Positions 42,328-54,700 of a stretch of DNA of 64,000 bases are shown piece by piece. This DNA is from Strigamia acuminata (lineage: Eukaryota > Arthropoda > Chilopoda > Geophilomorpha > Linotaeniidae). The notes beneath the pieces were generated by a model, which ran no database searches, was not told the origin of the DNA, and saw only the letters and a program-made list of their open reading frames with translations. The first letter of the stretch is position 1. Each line of letters begins with the position of its first letter. The stretch is from the NCBI GenBank assembly GCA_949358305.1, contig OX442317.1, positions 7,258,186 to 7,322,185 on the forward strand, read 5' to 3'. Made by a program: the position numbers and the translations under genes.

Positions 42328-42495
42328 CAGTCGAAACTCTTTATAACGAATCACAAGGGACCCGATAAATCAATTCGTTGTAACGAGAATTTTTTAACAT
42401 GGTGTTCTGTGGCCAGCCAACCAAACCAGCCATTTTTACGTATTCGTTATATTGATAATTCGTTATATCGCGATTTGTTATAAATAGTTTCGTCG
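42328..42495 (+). mobile_element. Pogo/Tigger-like MITE, copy 1
   Basis: Begins CAGTCGAAACTCTTTATAAC after TA (42326-42327) and ends ATAGTTTCGTCG before TA (42496-42497). The 168-bp interior contains ATTCGTTATA-type subterminal repeats. A second copy in opposite orientation lies at 43114-43630. Confidence 0.75.
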
Positions 42496-43113
42496 TATCT
42501 AGACATTTAGGCATGTTTATTAGCGTTGTTAGGTGTCTTCCCTTTCTAACGTCGAAAAAATCAAAAAATTTTCAAATCTACAAGTTGATTAAAATCTCTT
42601 AAGCAACTTTAATTAAAAAGTTATTCATTAATTAATTTCACTTCACATTTACACCTACATACTTTCGCATGATGTCAATGTCAATATGTGGCCTACAAAA
42701 ACTCATGTAGAATGTCAGTAACAAGAGGCGTGTATTCATTAACTTTAATTGTGCGCTAATTACGCAGGAAATGAATTTCATTATAAAAAAAACAATAACG
42801 AGCAGATACTGATTTAAATGAATGAACGCAACAACAGTTTTTTTTTACCTAAGTACAGAGATTGTAGGCTTTAATTATGTAGTTGACAAAATCGGTCAAT
42901 ATCACATGAAAACAAATGAGTTTGTCGCGGTTGTGTTCACATGCGAGGCAAAGAGCGTTGAGACAAATAACAACAATGTCTGTTCACGCATCAGCATATG
43001 TGTGAACAGGCTGAAATAATTGTAATGCACATTTTGAACCTGATGATAACATCTGGCCAATGGATATTTTGCAAATTACTTGTCGCTTTTTATCTTCTCT
43101 CTTATTTACAATA

Positions 43114-43630
43114 CAGTCAAAACTCTTTATAACGAATTAATGGTATAATGAATGCCTAAAAATGGCTGATGTTAAAAAATTACGATATACCGTATAACCT
43201 CGCGTACAGTGCAAATTATTTATTACGATTTTAGGACCTCTAATTGGGGGGGTCGCACTATACGCGCATAATAAAAAAAATTTATAAAAAAATGTAACGT
43301 ACATATTACGGACGTATAACTTACCGTACGTTTATCCATATTCTATATGTGTATATTGTATATATATGTGCTGTTAGGGTTATCAAACCAACAATTTAAC
43401 ATTTTCTTTTAAATAAATAAACTTTTCTTTTGTCATTTTGCATTGTTGTGGTACAAAATTACCAACTCATTATGCGCGTAAACCATTTTTTACAAAAATG
43501 GCACCTTAAAAAGGGGGAGTCGCATTATACGCAGGGTCGCACTGTACGCGAGGTTATACGGTAACCAATTCTCGTTATAAGAAATCGATTTTTCGGGTCC
43601 TTTGCGATTCGTTATAAAGGGTTTCGAATG
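43114..43630 (-). mobile_element. Pogo/Tigger-like MITE, copy 2, with nested insertion
   Basis: Termini CAGTCAAAACTCTTTATAAC (43114) and ATAAAGGGTTTCGAATG (to 43630) are flanked by TA. Read on the minus strand, its blocks match copy 1 (GGACCCGA, CTTATAACGAGAATT, then TTTTTTAACAT and AGCCATTTTTA). It is interrupted at a TA by another element at 43190-43561. Confidence 0.75.
43190..43561. mobile_element. TIR element nested in the pogo-like MITE
   Basis: A perfect 23-bp terminal inverted repeat beginning CCGTATAACCTCGCGTACAG bounds 372 bases. TA lies on both sides (43188-43189 and 43562-43563). Subterminal GTCGCA(C/T)TATACGC motifs are repeated. No transposase. Confidence 0.85.
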
Positions 43631-45655
43631 TAATATTTAGTTTTGTTAGTGGTTGGTTTTGTATTTGTGGTGTAAACCAAAATAAATACCCAACACACCA
43701 ATGAAAACAAAAGAACACAGAAATACTTACTGTTGAGTTGGTGAGACATGAGGAGAGCTGGTTGTGATGAATTGAAACAATATCTGAAGATGTGATGTTG
43801 TTTTATCATGTAGTTTTGTCAAATGAATTGCTTATGAATAAAATAAGACTTATTTAATGTATACATAAATTACTTTGAGCTGATATTACAAATACAACCA
43901 AATTTTCCTAACTTCTACAATTTAAAAATCATTTACACAATAGAGCATGTTCAAAGTTAATTGTTTTTCAACATCAATCCCTTTAACTTAGAATGCAACT
44001 ATTGTTGTGAAACGTAAATTCCGTTTACAAATATGCTTTATGTGCTTTGTATATGTAAACATATTTTTAACTTTGAATACTATTTGAACAAAACAAAATA
44101 AAGATGGTAGTTCTAAATGAAACATTTATTTACATTAAAATGAAATAAAAATTCATAAATTCATGAATAATAACTGGTAAAATAAATATAGAAACTTTTT
44201 AATAACAAAAAGAAATTATAATTATTATTTTTGCTGCAAAAACTGTTTAATTTAATTCAGAATTCTAAATAAGACTTTAATTGTAAAAACAAATTACAAC
44301 TTCGTAGGTAACACAAAAATAAATAGTCATTTTTGCAGCAATGAGAAAACGAATTTAAATTTTGTTTTTAAAGAGGACTGTATAACTTAAGACAGTATTT
44401 ATTGGTACACAAGCAAGATATGGCGTGTGATGTGAACAACAGAAGTCGGTAAACAAAATAAAAGCAAATCACTCAAAAATGCTGAAGCCACAAGCTTAAA
44501 TATCCAATATTTTTCTTTTCTTTTCGTAGATATATAAAAAATTCGAATTAATCATGATTGTCTTATATTTACAACTCAACATTTGAAATTAAAATCAAAT
44601 TGATATGATACTGCGAACATTCAATTCCAAAGTTATAAAAACAAAAATTGGGATGGAGTAGATGAACTTGATATGATTTTTATTTTTTTGGTTTAAAATT
44701 TCTGTTTTTTTGTTTTTGTTTTTTTTTTCTTTCAAAACAATCTTAAATTTTAATCTTTTTCTTTTGTTTTATAGAAGAAATTGACAGACAAATATGACGT
44801 ACTATTAATGAGCCTATATATTCACAATGGTATATCCATTCACTTCACTCAAATAATTGCATTCATTAACCGCAAATGGATCCCACAATACTCTAAATAA
44901 ATGAAACAACATCTACTAAACAAAAATGTAAGTAAATCTTTGAACATTAATCTCTGAATGTTTATTTTTAGCAATACGAATTTACTATATAGATTTTGAA
45001 GTGAGTCTCTTCAGATTTAGAGAAATATTTCTTCATCTGAAAAAAAAAAAGAAAAAAAAAATTGTTACGTGTAGATAATATTTATTTTTTCCTTCTTTTG
45101 TCGACTTTTTTTTTTATTTTATTTTTTAAATATTTTTTTTTTGGGTCATGTTTTGTCTTGCCCACGGTGTACATGAGGCAATCAGTTCCCTCTTCTACGA
45201 TCATCAAAAGCCAAAAAACACTGGTTGACAATTGAACGTGTCCTATTGGGGACTGCTGTTCCATCTGGGGAGAGAATGACATGAATTTCTCCTCCCCCCC
45301 CCGCAAATAAGAATTATGGCTCTTCCATCACTTTCTCCAGCTTCCAACCTTCAGGAAATTTGTCCTTGGAGATCATTTCATCACTTGTACCATTGGCGTT
45401 AAGGTTCGAGGCGAGGTCAGTAAGGAAATTGGTGTTCTTTTCTTATACGTCGTATAAAAGGGAAAAGATAAAATAAAAAAGAAAAGTCAGTTTTTTTTTT
45501 CTCCTCTTCTTTTTGGTCACACATTTTTGTTACATTCCAGCACTCTAAAATGGTTCATTGCACAGTTGCACGATTGAAGTGATTTTAATCCAAGTTTGGT
45601 TGCAGGGAGAAAGAGAGAAAGGATGGATTTTGGGCCTCGTGTAATGTTGGTGCGG
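43631..45655 (-). other. Probable 3' UTR and intergenic sequence of the DIP-like gene
   Basis: Sequence downstream of the stop codon of the minus-strand gene. Many minus-strand AATAAA candidates make the cleavage site impossible to fix by eye. A frame at 45082-45306 has no domain and probably lies in the UTR. Confidence 0.4.
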
Positions 45656-45753
45656 TCAAAATGTTTGTGCGGTCACAGTTGCAATGATGAGAGGAAGACA
45701 CTGTACCCATAACACCAGCAGTGCGATGATTGAGCTAGGTTTGGTTGACACAT
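45656..45753 (-). CDS. DIP-like gene last coding exon: hydrophobic C-terminus
   Basis: 98 nt from ATTGCAG| to the TGA. Encodes DVSTKPSS followed by a roughly 22-residue hydrophobic tail ending TAQTF. The short length after the hydrophobic segment and the small-residue stretch before it (STKPSS) suit a GPI-attachment signal rather than a transmembrane receptor. Confidence 0.85.
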
Positions 45754-48700
45754 CTGCAATGTAATAATAAGAAAGGGTAATTAATGATTTGGATCTGCTT
45801 CGAGTGTGTGACACATCATTTTACATGTGTAAACACGGCTGTTAGATTGAGATAGAAACAAACACTCTGAATATTTGACATCATCTCACCTCTGAATTTT
45901 TTTTAAAAATGTAATTATGCAATTTTTAGTTGGAAAAATAATTGAAATTAATTTTTAACCCTTGCACAAGTTAATCCTTTAACTCTCCTTATCGCCGGCA
46001 AGCTGCTGGCCAATCAAATCGCTTTGGCAAACAGTTTGGAGACACACTGCTCTTCAAACTTACGCAGATATCAGACAGTGCAAATTTACAAGTTAATTTG
46101 TGTCAAAAAGTAATGCAGTGTGGGAATAAAATCCTTCGAAATTTAATTTAATAATTTATAACATGAGCTTTGCACAAGGTCAGGTCATAGACGAATGAAA
46201 TGCAATTAATATTTAGTAAACAATTAGGTCATGTTCATCGCATATTTTATTAAGCTTACAATTACAACTCATTTTCAGTTGCACCTGCGCGGAGACTGAA
46301 GAAAAATGGCGACGAACGATGGTCAATTTGGACGTGTTAATGACGGCGAAAGAAAATGGTGTAAGTAAAAGAAAAAAAATTAATCAAAGTTGTCACGGGC
46401 ATGGTTTTTACCCCTATTTTTTAACTGATTGATCAAGACAAAGTATTAAATTTAAGTTAGTTTGTATACTCTTTCTACACTCAAGAGGAGCTCTGGAATC
46501 TTGGCTCCCATTGGCCGAGCCATTTCACTTGTGTAGTGATCTGATACATAAAAAAAAGACCCAAAATACCAGAATTGCATTATACAGATACACAGATATA
46601 AATAGAAGGACAGACATTGCAATAGATTTCCTTTCCTGACAAAGCAAGCGATCAACTTAACAGACATGCATTTTAAAATAAAACTTTATTTTTAAAATGG
46701 AAATTACTTTTTATTCTAGAGTAACATTAAATGTACATCATTTCAATCATTAATATACTGAAAAAGACTAAAAATCATATGGAACTACTTTTCCTCGTAG
46801 CAGAAGTTCAACTACAGTTCTGAGTAATCAGACTAGGCCAATGGGGGAACCAAGATTCCAGGGCCCCTCTTGAGTGTGGAAAGAGTTGTAGTTTGGTTTT
46901 TGCACATTATATTTTATTTAATCCCGAACGATTTGAATACGAGCGTAGGAAACAAATGGAGTCACGTATTCCAAATACCGCGTTTGGCTTTTTCAATTTA
47001 TTTTCGTTTTATTTTTCAATTGTAGTGTAAGAAAAGTTGGGATATATGTAAATGAGTTTGATCAAAAGCCATCCAAATTTAATAGCCCAGTTTGAATGTG
47101 ACCGCAGCGTCCCTCTTTATTTCCTTTGTCCAGTATTTTGCATATAAAGAGAACCCAGATGCCCTCCCACGAATTTGCTTTCAGCCGTTAGAAGAAAAGT
47201 CAACTGGCTCACCAAATCCAACATTCATGAATCAGACGATGGAGGTCTGGGGTCTGGGGTCTGGTCTGAGCTTGGGGAATAGTGCGAGTTGGGCTGATGG
47301 GGCTTTGCGGCCGAGACTCTTCCCTGTAATACGCATTGGGATTCTGGGCCCTTCTTGGTTGCTCGTACAATTTTCTTTGCACGTTGCTCCACCCTCTCGA
47401 TTGGCAGAGATGAATGGAATCTGTTTACTCTTTTTCGCCAATAATTCCGACTGGAATTGAAACCGTTTATCTCATTACTCGCTCAATTTCCTTGCATTTT
47501 TCTCCATTGGCTCGTCATTCAATTATTCTTAACGTTCGTTTATTTAAAAAATAAAAAATAAAAAATTTTAAAAAAATGTATAAAATCAACCAGGGTGTCA
47601 AATTAATAAAATATATTTCTAATACTTAAAAATTAATGTGTGCAAATTTCATTTTTGCACTTGTCATTTCATCATATCAAGTTAGTTAAATTATCTTTAA
47701 CGAATGACTTAATAAAGTCTCGTGAAGGATGAGATGCATTTTTTTGTCGTAATTTTCTTCCTAATCATTAATTAATGGCTTTATATGTCATAAATTTTTC
47801 TTTGAAATATGCTTTTCAACTTGGTGAATAGTGATATGTACATTTATGTTGATGGGTAATATTTATAAGATGTAGTTTTTTTTCCTGCATTTGCATACTA
47901 TTGGTAAAAAGTTGTGTGTACATTAAACATTTCGTTTGCTTTCCGGCACGAAGGCATGTTTGTCTATACAACTGTTGGTTTAAAAAATATGTATATACTA
48001 GAATTTATTTTCATCCGTTCTTTTAGTATTGAAAAGAGCAGTCGAGCATAAAACAAAAGAAGAATACAATTCCGCAAACCAGTATTTGAAATTCAATATA
48101 TAAACCTGAGCGGATCGTATGTCTTTGTCAGAAGTTTAAATTATAATTTTGTTTAGCGTTTTCAACTAAGTTTTGCTTTCATTCGTATAATTTAAAATTC
48201 GTTTGTGGTATTTTTTGCATTTCAAATTTTCGTTTTGTTAGCGTTTACTAAGAAATTAGTAAAATTGCCCATTTTTGTACATGGCGACTTGGGTCATAAC
48301 TAATTAATGAGGAAAGTGCAAGGTTAAAATCCTGTTTTAAAATTACATTTTACAACAGCGCAAAAGTTGTGGAGTACAACGTGTGTTCATTAAGTATTTA
48401 AGTTTTAGAAAGTTTAGAAAAGCGATTAATTTTCTTAGAATAACTCGCGCATGCAAAATATTTGGATAACCAGCAAAGACAAACACGGAACTCGATTTTT
48501 AATTGATCATCTTGAAGATAAAATTTGAAGGAGAAGTGCAATTAAATACAGACATTGTATAAAAAAAGAAACGTTAGTTGCGGCCTTTTGCTCTTTGCAT
48601 TGAATTTAGACTATTAGGAGACGGCGCAGGTCTGCAATATGTTATGAAAATAGATTTGAAAAATTCCTTTTGCTCTTTCATATTCAATGCACAGTGTATC

Positions 48701-51700
48701 TGCCAATTGGTGATAGCAGTGGCATGGGAGCAAATGCCAGACATTTGCTGTCTACGATTGCTCAAGGATTGGAAGGATAGTTCCGCTCAGTGACATCAAT
48801 AATACACGCATTCCTCACATATCGACCGTTTGCGAGCGAGTCTTTAATACTTTTCCAAGCTTGAATTTAAAGGTCAGCAGAAGGTCGATTGCAACACTCG
48901 TGACTCTTTTCAAAGGGGAAATTTTCATGTTTCCACGCCAATTAACAATGTCAATGCGGTTGGTGCATAGAAATATTTGAAAATTTAAGGGCTCAAGGTG
49001 TTGCCCCTTGTGCTTGTTATTTCAGAAAACGAGATTGACCCTTGCAACAGATGGTTGACCAAAAGGGTTGAGAATGCACAGAAGAAGGCATATGGTTTGT
49101 GTTGCGAACAAAAGAAAAGGGCAAAGAGTTTAAACTTAGCTATTGCCGATTAGTCGGCGGGGATATGTAAAGTCGATAAGTCGATGTGAACTTGAATTCG
49201 CTCCAACTGGATCAAATTTATTTAAAGTATTCAATTAATTCGATTGCAGTTGTTGCCAAATTGACACAGCACAAATGCAGAATGCAAAAATTTAATGTTT
49301 TTAGCGGCGAAATGCTAACGTTTCGATGCTTAAATTTAAAGCTCGGTTGTTTTTAATACTCAGTTTTTGCTTTGTTTTATTCTAAATTGGAGCTTTTTAA
49401 TTTTTTTTTCATTTGGTTTTATGAATTTTGGAAATTGAAGTTGAGATGTCAGTGTTGTTCAGAAATAAAGTAGCTGCATTCAAAACTTAAAATATTTTGT
49501 GTTTTACTTCAATTTTAAAACAAAAATGATGTTTCAATGAAGTAACCTGTAACCCCGATGATGTGACCAATGATGTCATAAATAAGTAATACATGTTCCC
49601 AGTTGTATAAAATAGTTAAAATTCTCAGACTCAAAATGTAAACTTAAAATACACTTAAACTAAAATTGTTAAAACGCAAGTATTTTGATTTTTGAAATGC
49701 ATCGGGTTTCACTAGAATGCATTTTTTAATACATTTTGTAAAATGTTATTATTTGTCAAACATGAATGCTTTTTCAAACTGCATTATTTAACGTACAAAT
49801 AATTAATACTTTAATTGCGCGAAATGCTATTTATTTTGAAATGCAATATATTATAAAATATATTTTTGAACCATATGGTCCTGTTGTTTATTCATTTATT
49901 GGCGCTTTCCTCTAATTTGCCACTTGTAGACGTGCAGTCATTAATATTATTAATGCATTATTTGTTTACAAATTCATGTTTGTCCATACTCCTCAGAAAT
50001 CAGTAAAAGCTAATCGAATTCCCATCAATAATTAAACCTAACGTCACTTTTTCTCTCAATTTCAAAGTTTGACAACCAAGCAATGCTTTTATCTCGCAGT
50101 TCACATATATTATTGACAATTTCCCCTCTCGTGGGAAAAGACTTAAACCACACTTGTTACTGATCCTGGTGAAAAGGAACCGAAAACATGAAAGAAATAT
50201 TTTTTCACTTGTTTGTTCAAACTCAAGTTTAGAGTTACTCTTTAATTAAACTGTTTTAGAGACCAAGCTTTCTAGACTTTCACTTGTTTCTTTGCTATTG
50301 TGCTGAGCTGCGTGTGTAAACAACTTTGTTTTTAAGTTTTTACAGCTGCTGTACACGTGTGCTGATGATAATTTCGCTCGCTGTTAAAGTCCAGCAGACC
50401 ATGGCTGCGGCTCATTTAGAAAAGCAACGTATAGAAGACACCGTGACCATTGATGTCCCTCTTGCGAGCATTCCCCTCTAACTATAATATAGCAAAACAC
50501 TTCACGCTTTGGTGCAGAGTATGTCTATGTGTTGCAACTCGCTCTCATTCTACGCAATCAAGTTTTATGTGGTGGCAAGCAATGCCTTGTTATTCTACGT
50601 ACAAGCGCAGCCTTCTTTTTTTTCTCGGTCATAATGCAAGTGCTTCATTCAAACTGGCCAACAAGAGTTAGAAAGTGAGGGAGAGAGTCGTTAGCTTCTA
50701 CTGACACGCCCTGGCAATCAAGATGGGGCTGAAATAAGTTAAAGCCAAAGATATCGTTCTTTATGCCAAAAAATTCAACTTTGAATAACAAAATTGGTTT
50801 GTTCGTTCGTATAAACTATTGAAAATAATAGGTGCGTTCTAAGTTTCAGTTTCCACCGTTTATGCCGTTTATAAAAATCAGTCAAAATAGTACTCCCTCT
50901 GTTCCAAATTATGGTATACATTTCTCTAAAAAGTTCTTGATTATCGTTGATTTCGTATATTTCTAAGACATTTTAATTTGAATATCCTTCAAAATTAAGT
51001 GCACTTGCTGACCAATTGTTGGCATTATGGGTAATTAGTTCTATCCTTCCGTTATTTTTGCAGTTTTTGGCGATGGTTTTTGGCTGTTTTTGATGCCATT
51101 TTGTTTATAGAAACGGTAAAAACCATAAAAACCGAAACTTTGAATGCGCCTATTGTAATTAAATTAAACTGCTTTTTGATTTTGTTTTAAAGGTTTCGGT
51201 TAGTCCGGAACGAGTTGGCGACTACTGCTCGCCCGCGTGTGTTGAATTCAATTACGTAGTCAGTGTTAATTGACAATATAACCAAGTTTGCTGTGGTCTG
51301 CTAACCATCACAGCAAGGCAGTATAATGTAATAGTGGCCGCAATACACTCTTCTTGTGTAATTAGTATTTGGTCTCAAGACGGCGTCTGACGACTATGTT
51401 AAGTAAAACACACGCAATATTGTTACCATAATTAACTTGCCATTGTTGCGTGTGTCTATCCTCCATACACGTAACAATATGCTTGGATTTGTTTCAAAAA
51501 CGTTAGAAAAACAATTCCTACCCTGGTTTTGCAACTTTAAAACTTTGAAAAATAACAAAACTAAATTAACTTTATGATTTGTCGATAAAAGATGCAGCAA
51601 AAAAGCCATTTCCGATGTTCCCTTTTTTGAAGCATCTGTTTTTAAATTGGCGAATAAGTTTTGATGATTTTTACCTGCACTAGAATCAGCTGGTCCTCGC

Positions 51701-54700
51701 TGAGCACGAGAATCTTGAAGACTCCCTTTGGTTCCTCCCCGTAATCCGTATTTCCTCCCTGAAATTCATTTAAAAACATCTGTAAATAATGCAGACCGCT
51801 TTAATTTTACAAGCACCGCCGTCTGAAGTGCTGCATTAAGTTGAGATCTAGCTGAACGTTTTTAGCGCAGGGATTAAGCTATTAATGTTAATTATTACCT
51901 TGATATGGCTGGTCCATCCCTGGGCCATTATTACGCAGAGAGTCCATATTTTTATGTACAGAGTAGGAATCGTTGGTTACTACGTGACCTGGTAAATTGA
52001 AAATATAGTGGAAATAATGAATTGAATTGAATTGTAGTTGAGTTTTGAAGTGTTAGGGTTAAAAGTTCCATTTGCAATTTTATACAAAGGGAGAGTGTGA
52101 GAATAATGCCAACATTAAGTGCTTTTATTGCAAACACAATGGTTAAAAAAAGAAACCATCATTTGTACCTTTATTCTACCCACTGCGGTGCATATGTTAG
52201 AGAAAATGAGAGCAAATGTTTAATTCACCGTTATTTTTTTTTCTTTTACAAGGGAACTTGTGGGTCTTAAACTATTGCAAAACTCGCAAGAATGACTTTC
52301 AACTGCTTTGTGAAATGTTACGTTATGGCTGTGTAAATCTTTTTCTTTTTTTTTTCTTTCTTTTTTTTTAAATTAAAAAAATGTTTAGATTAATATGACA
52401 TTTTTGTTTTAAAAATCAATTTTTCTGCAATATAAATTTTACAATAAAGTTGCATTAGTTTACGATTGACTGCAAAAATGTGGTTTCTCTAATATCGCTC
52501 ACAAAGGTTTACGATCTGAGCGTTTTCGTAATTAAAATCCTTTTTCTTCTTTTTTCTTTTTTGTTATGGAAACATTAATTGCACTTTTGATTTTACTTTA
52601 CTTATATTCGCTCGATAGGAATTCTAAAACTTGATGCCACTTAATTTTATTGTGCGCTTTCTATTGATTACAGCCTTTACAGGAGTTAATTGGGCACATT
52701 TATGTCCAGTCATGAGCAATGGATTTTTTTTTTCTGCTGAGATAAAAGACAGGAATAAGCTTCTATTTTTGATTTAATTCAAGTGTTAATGAGACTAGTT
52801 GAGGTATTTCTTCACACATTTGAAACCACTCAACTATGGGAGATTAAACAACGTTATTTGCTGGGTCGTATGCGTTACTGCAATTTGGTAACTAGTTACC
52901 GCTACCATTACTTGGCAACAAAAGTAATTAGTTACCGTTATCATTACTTGGCAAAAAAAGTAACTTGTTACCAACCGTTACCATTACATTTTAGGTACCG
53001 TAGCTAAGTTATCGTTATCATTACATTACACAGTTTGAGGCAGATACTTTTCCTTTATAAAAACTCCCGTTTTGCCGATAAGTACAGTGGCAAACTTATA
53101 ACTCCATTTCTGAAAATAGCGTAACCAATCCGGTAGTTTTCCACTATTTACGTCGCTGACTAAAAATTTGGATTATCAATGACCTCTTTTGCTTTATTTT
53201 GAATTCTCCGCTTCATTCACCCGCGGAGCACATGTTAGGGTTCACCTAATTATTTCAGCTTTGAATTCATTTAAATTCACAATAATAAAGTTGCAGCATT
53301 TAAAAACAAGAATTCTCTTTTTTTATGTTAACAAGACAATACTAGTTTCGGCAATCACGTGCCATGTATAAGGTTAATCTAATTTTGTAACTATAACATG
53401 AAACTTCAACCACAACCAAACTTTAACACTTTTACCTTGCACTAAATATAGTGTAAAAAATGTCATAATTGTAAGGGAAAAGTACCTGCCGCAAACTGTG
53501 TATTACAGTTACATTTCCGTTACGTTACCGTTACATTTATGAAAATTTCCAATTTCAACTCTTTCGGTTTTAGGTGTGGTTTTTAAATTTATTTGTGAAT
53601 TTTATTGAATAAATGTTTGTTTTCGACTATAATAAATTATACACCGTAAAATAAATGAATTTATTTTTTGGTCATTGAGTATTGACGCAAGTGTTAAATC
53701 CATACCTTCTATTCTGTCTTCAAATTCCAACTGAATACCTGAAGGTGGTAAATCAAGTTCTATTAAGAAAAAGAGAAAACAAGATGAATACTTGTGATTT
53801 ATCGCGAAGGTTATATGACACTAAATTCATCTTTTGTTTATGCGGACATAAATGTGCTGAGCAAGTGCATGAAAATGTTATTGGATGAAAAGACGCGGAA
53901 ACATCGGGCCGTATGCAAATTTTCAATTGACATAGCAAACAGATGAAGCAATGTTCTTTTGGAGCGTGTGTAAATATTATTTGAAGAGAAAAGAGTAATT
54001 CCATAAATCTATATGGTTCTCGTTTTCGTTCGGTCCTGAGTGCAGTCACGTGTGGGTGTGAATCAACTTGGAAATTCATAGTGGGCAATGTCAAGGAAGA
54101 AATACAAGCCCCAAAATAGAAGAAACTAATGAAAAAAAATATTGTATAAAAGTGTGCTTCGCGCATGAAATGTGACGCATGTCAGACAATTTTAACTCGG
54201 GAAAAACACTTTGTAAATGTAAAGGCGGAAGGGGGTTTGAGGTAGAAAGAAAGAAAGATAAATATTGAAATGAAATTTTTATATCTTTTAAAGATAAAAA
54301 TAAAATAAAAAAAAGTAAGTTATAAGGACTCGCCGCAGGTTTTTCAGGAATGTGGCCATTCATTTCAATTGAAATTTACAAGTGCGCATGAATGCAATGA
54401 ATGTGTTTAATTCCAATTTCAACATTTGGGTCGACTGTTTCCTCCTTCCGTTTTGCGCAATATTTACGATTCGGCCGTCATTATAAATTTTCCGTCGTTG
54501 CTTTTATTCAAATTAGATTATTTGGTGTCATTGATATTTATTAAATTAAAATTAACAACGTTGGTTTTGTCCTATATCGTCTTTTTGCACGAAATCGCGT
54601 TGCACCTTCAAAAAGAAATAAGCACGAGCCCCTATCGTGTCATTTTGAGTGGTAGAAAAATGTAGGTTGACGCAAGGCCATTTTATTTAATGAGAATATA

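Larger units (their letters stand above)
45754..51674 (-). other. Last intron of the DIP-like gene
   Basis: The 5.9-kb intron holds a fold-back element (46466-46890), a CATATGG MITE (49676-49877), a TA-flanked MITE (50831-51150) and one antisense candidate exon. A GC-richer patch at about 47100-47460 has open frames on both strands without domains. The rest is unremarkable. Confidence 0.7.

Noticed and set aside
47092-47460. GC-richer open frames on both strands (122 and 69 codons)
   Set aside because: No domain, no splice sites fitting the DIP-like gene, and no support for either strand.
52783-53007. Frame with repeated SYRYHYLA residues
   Set aside because: Translated GTTACC-type satellite.
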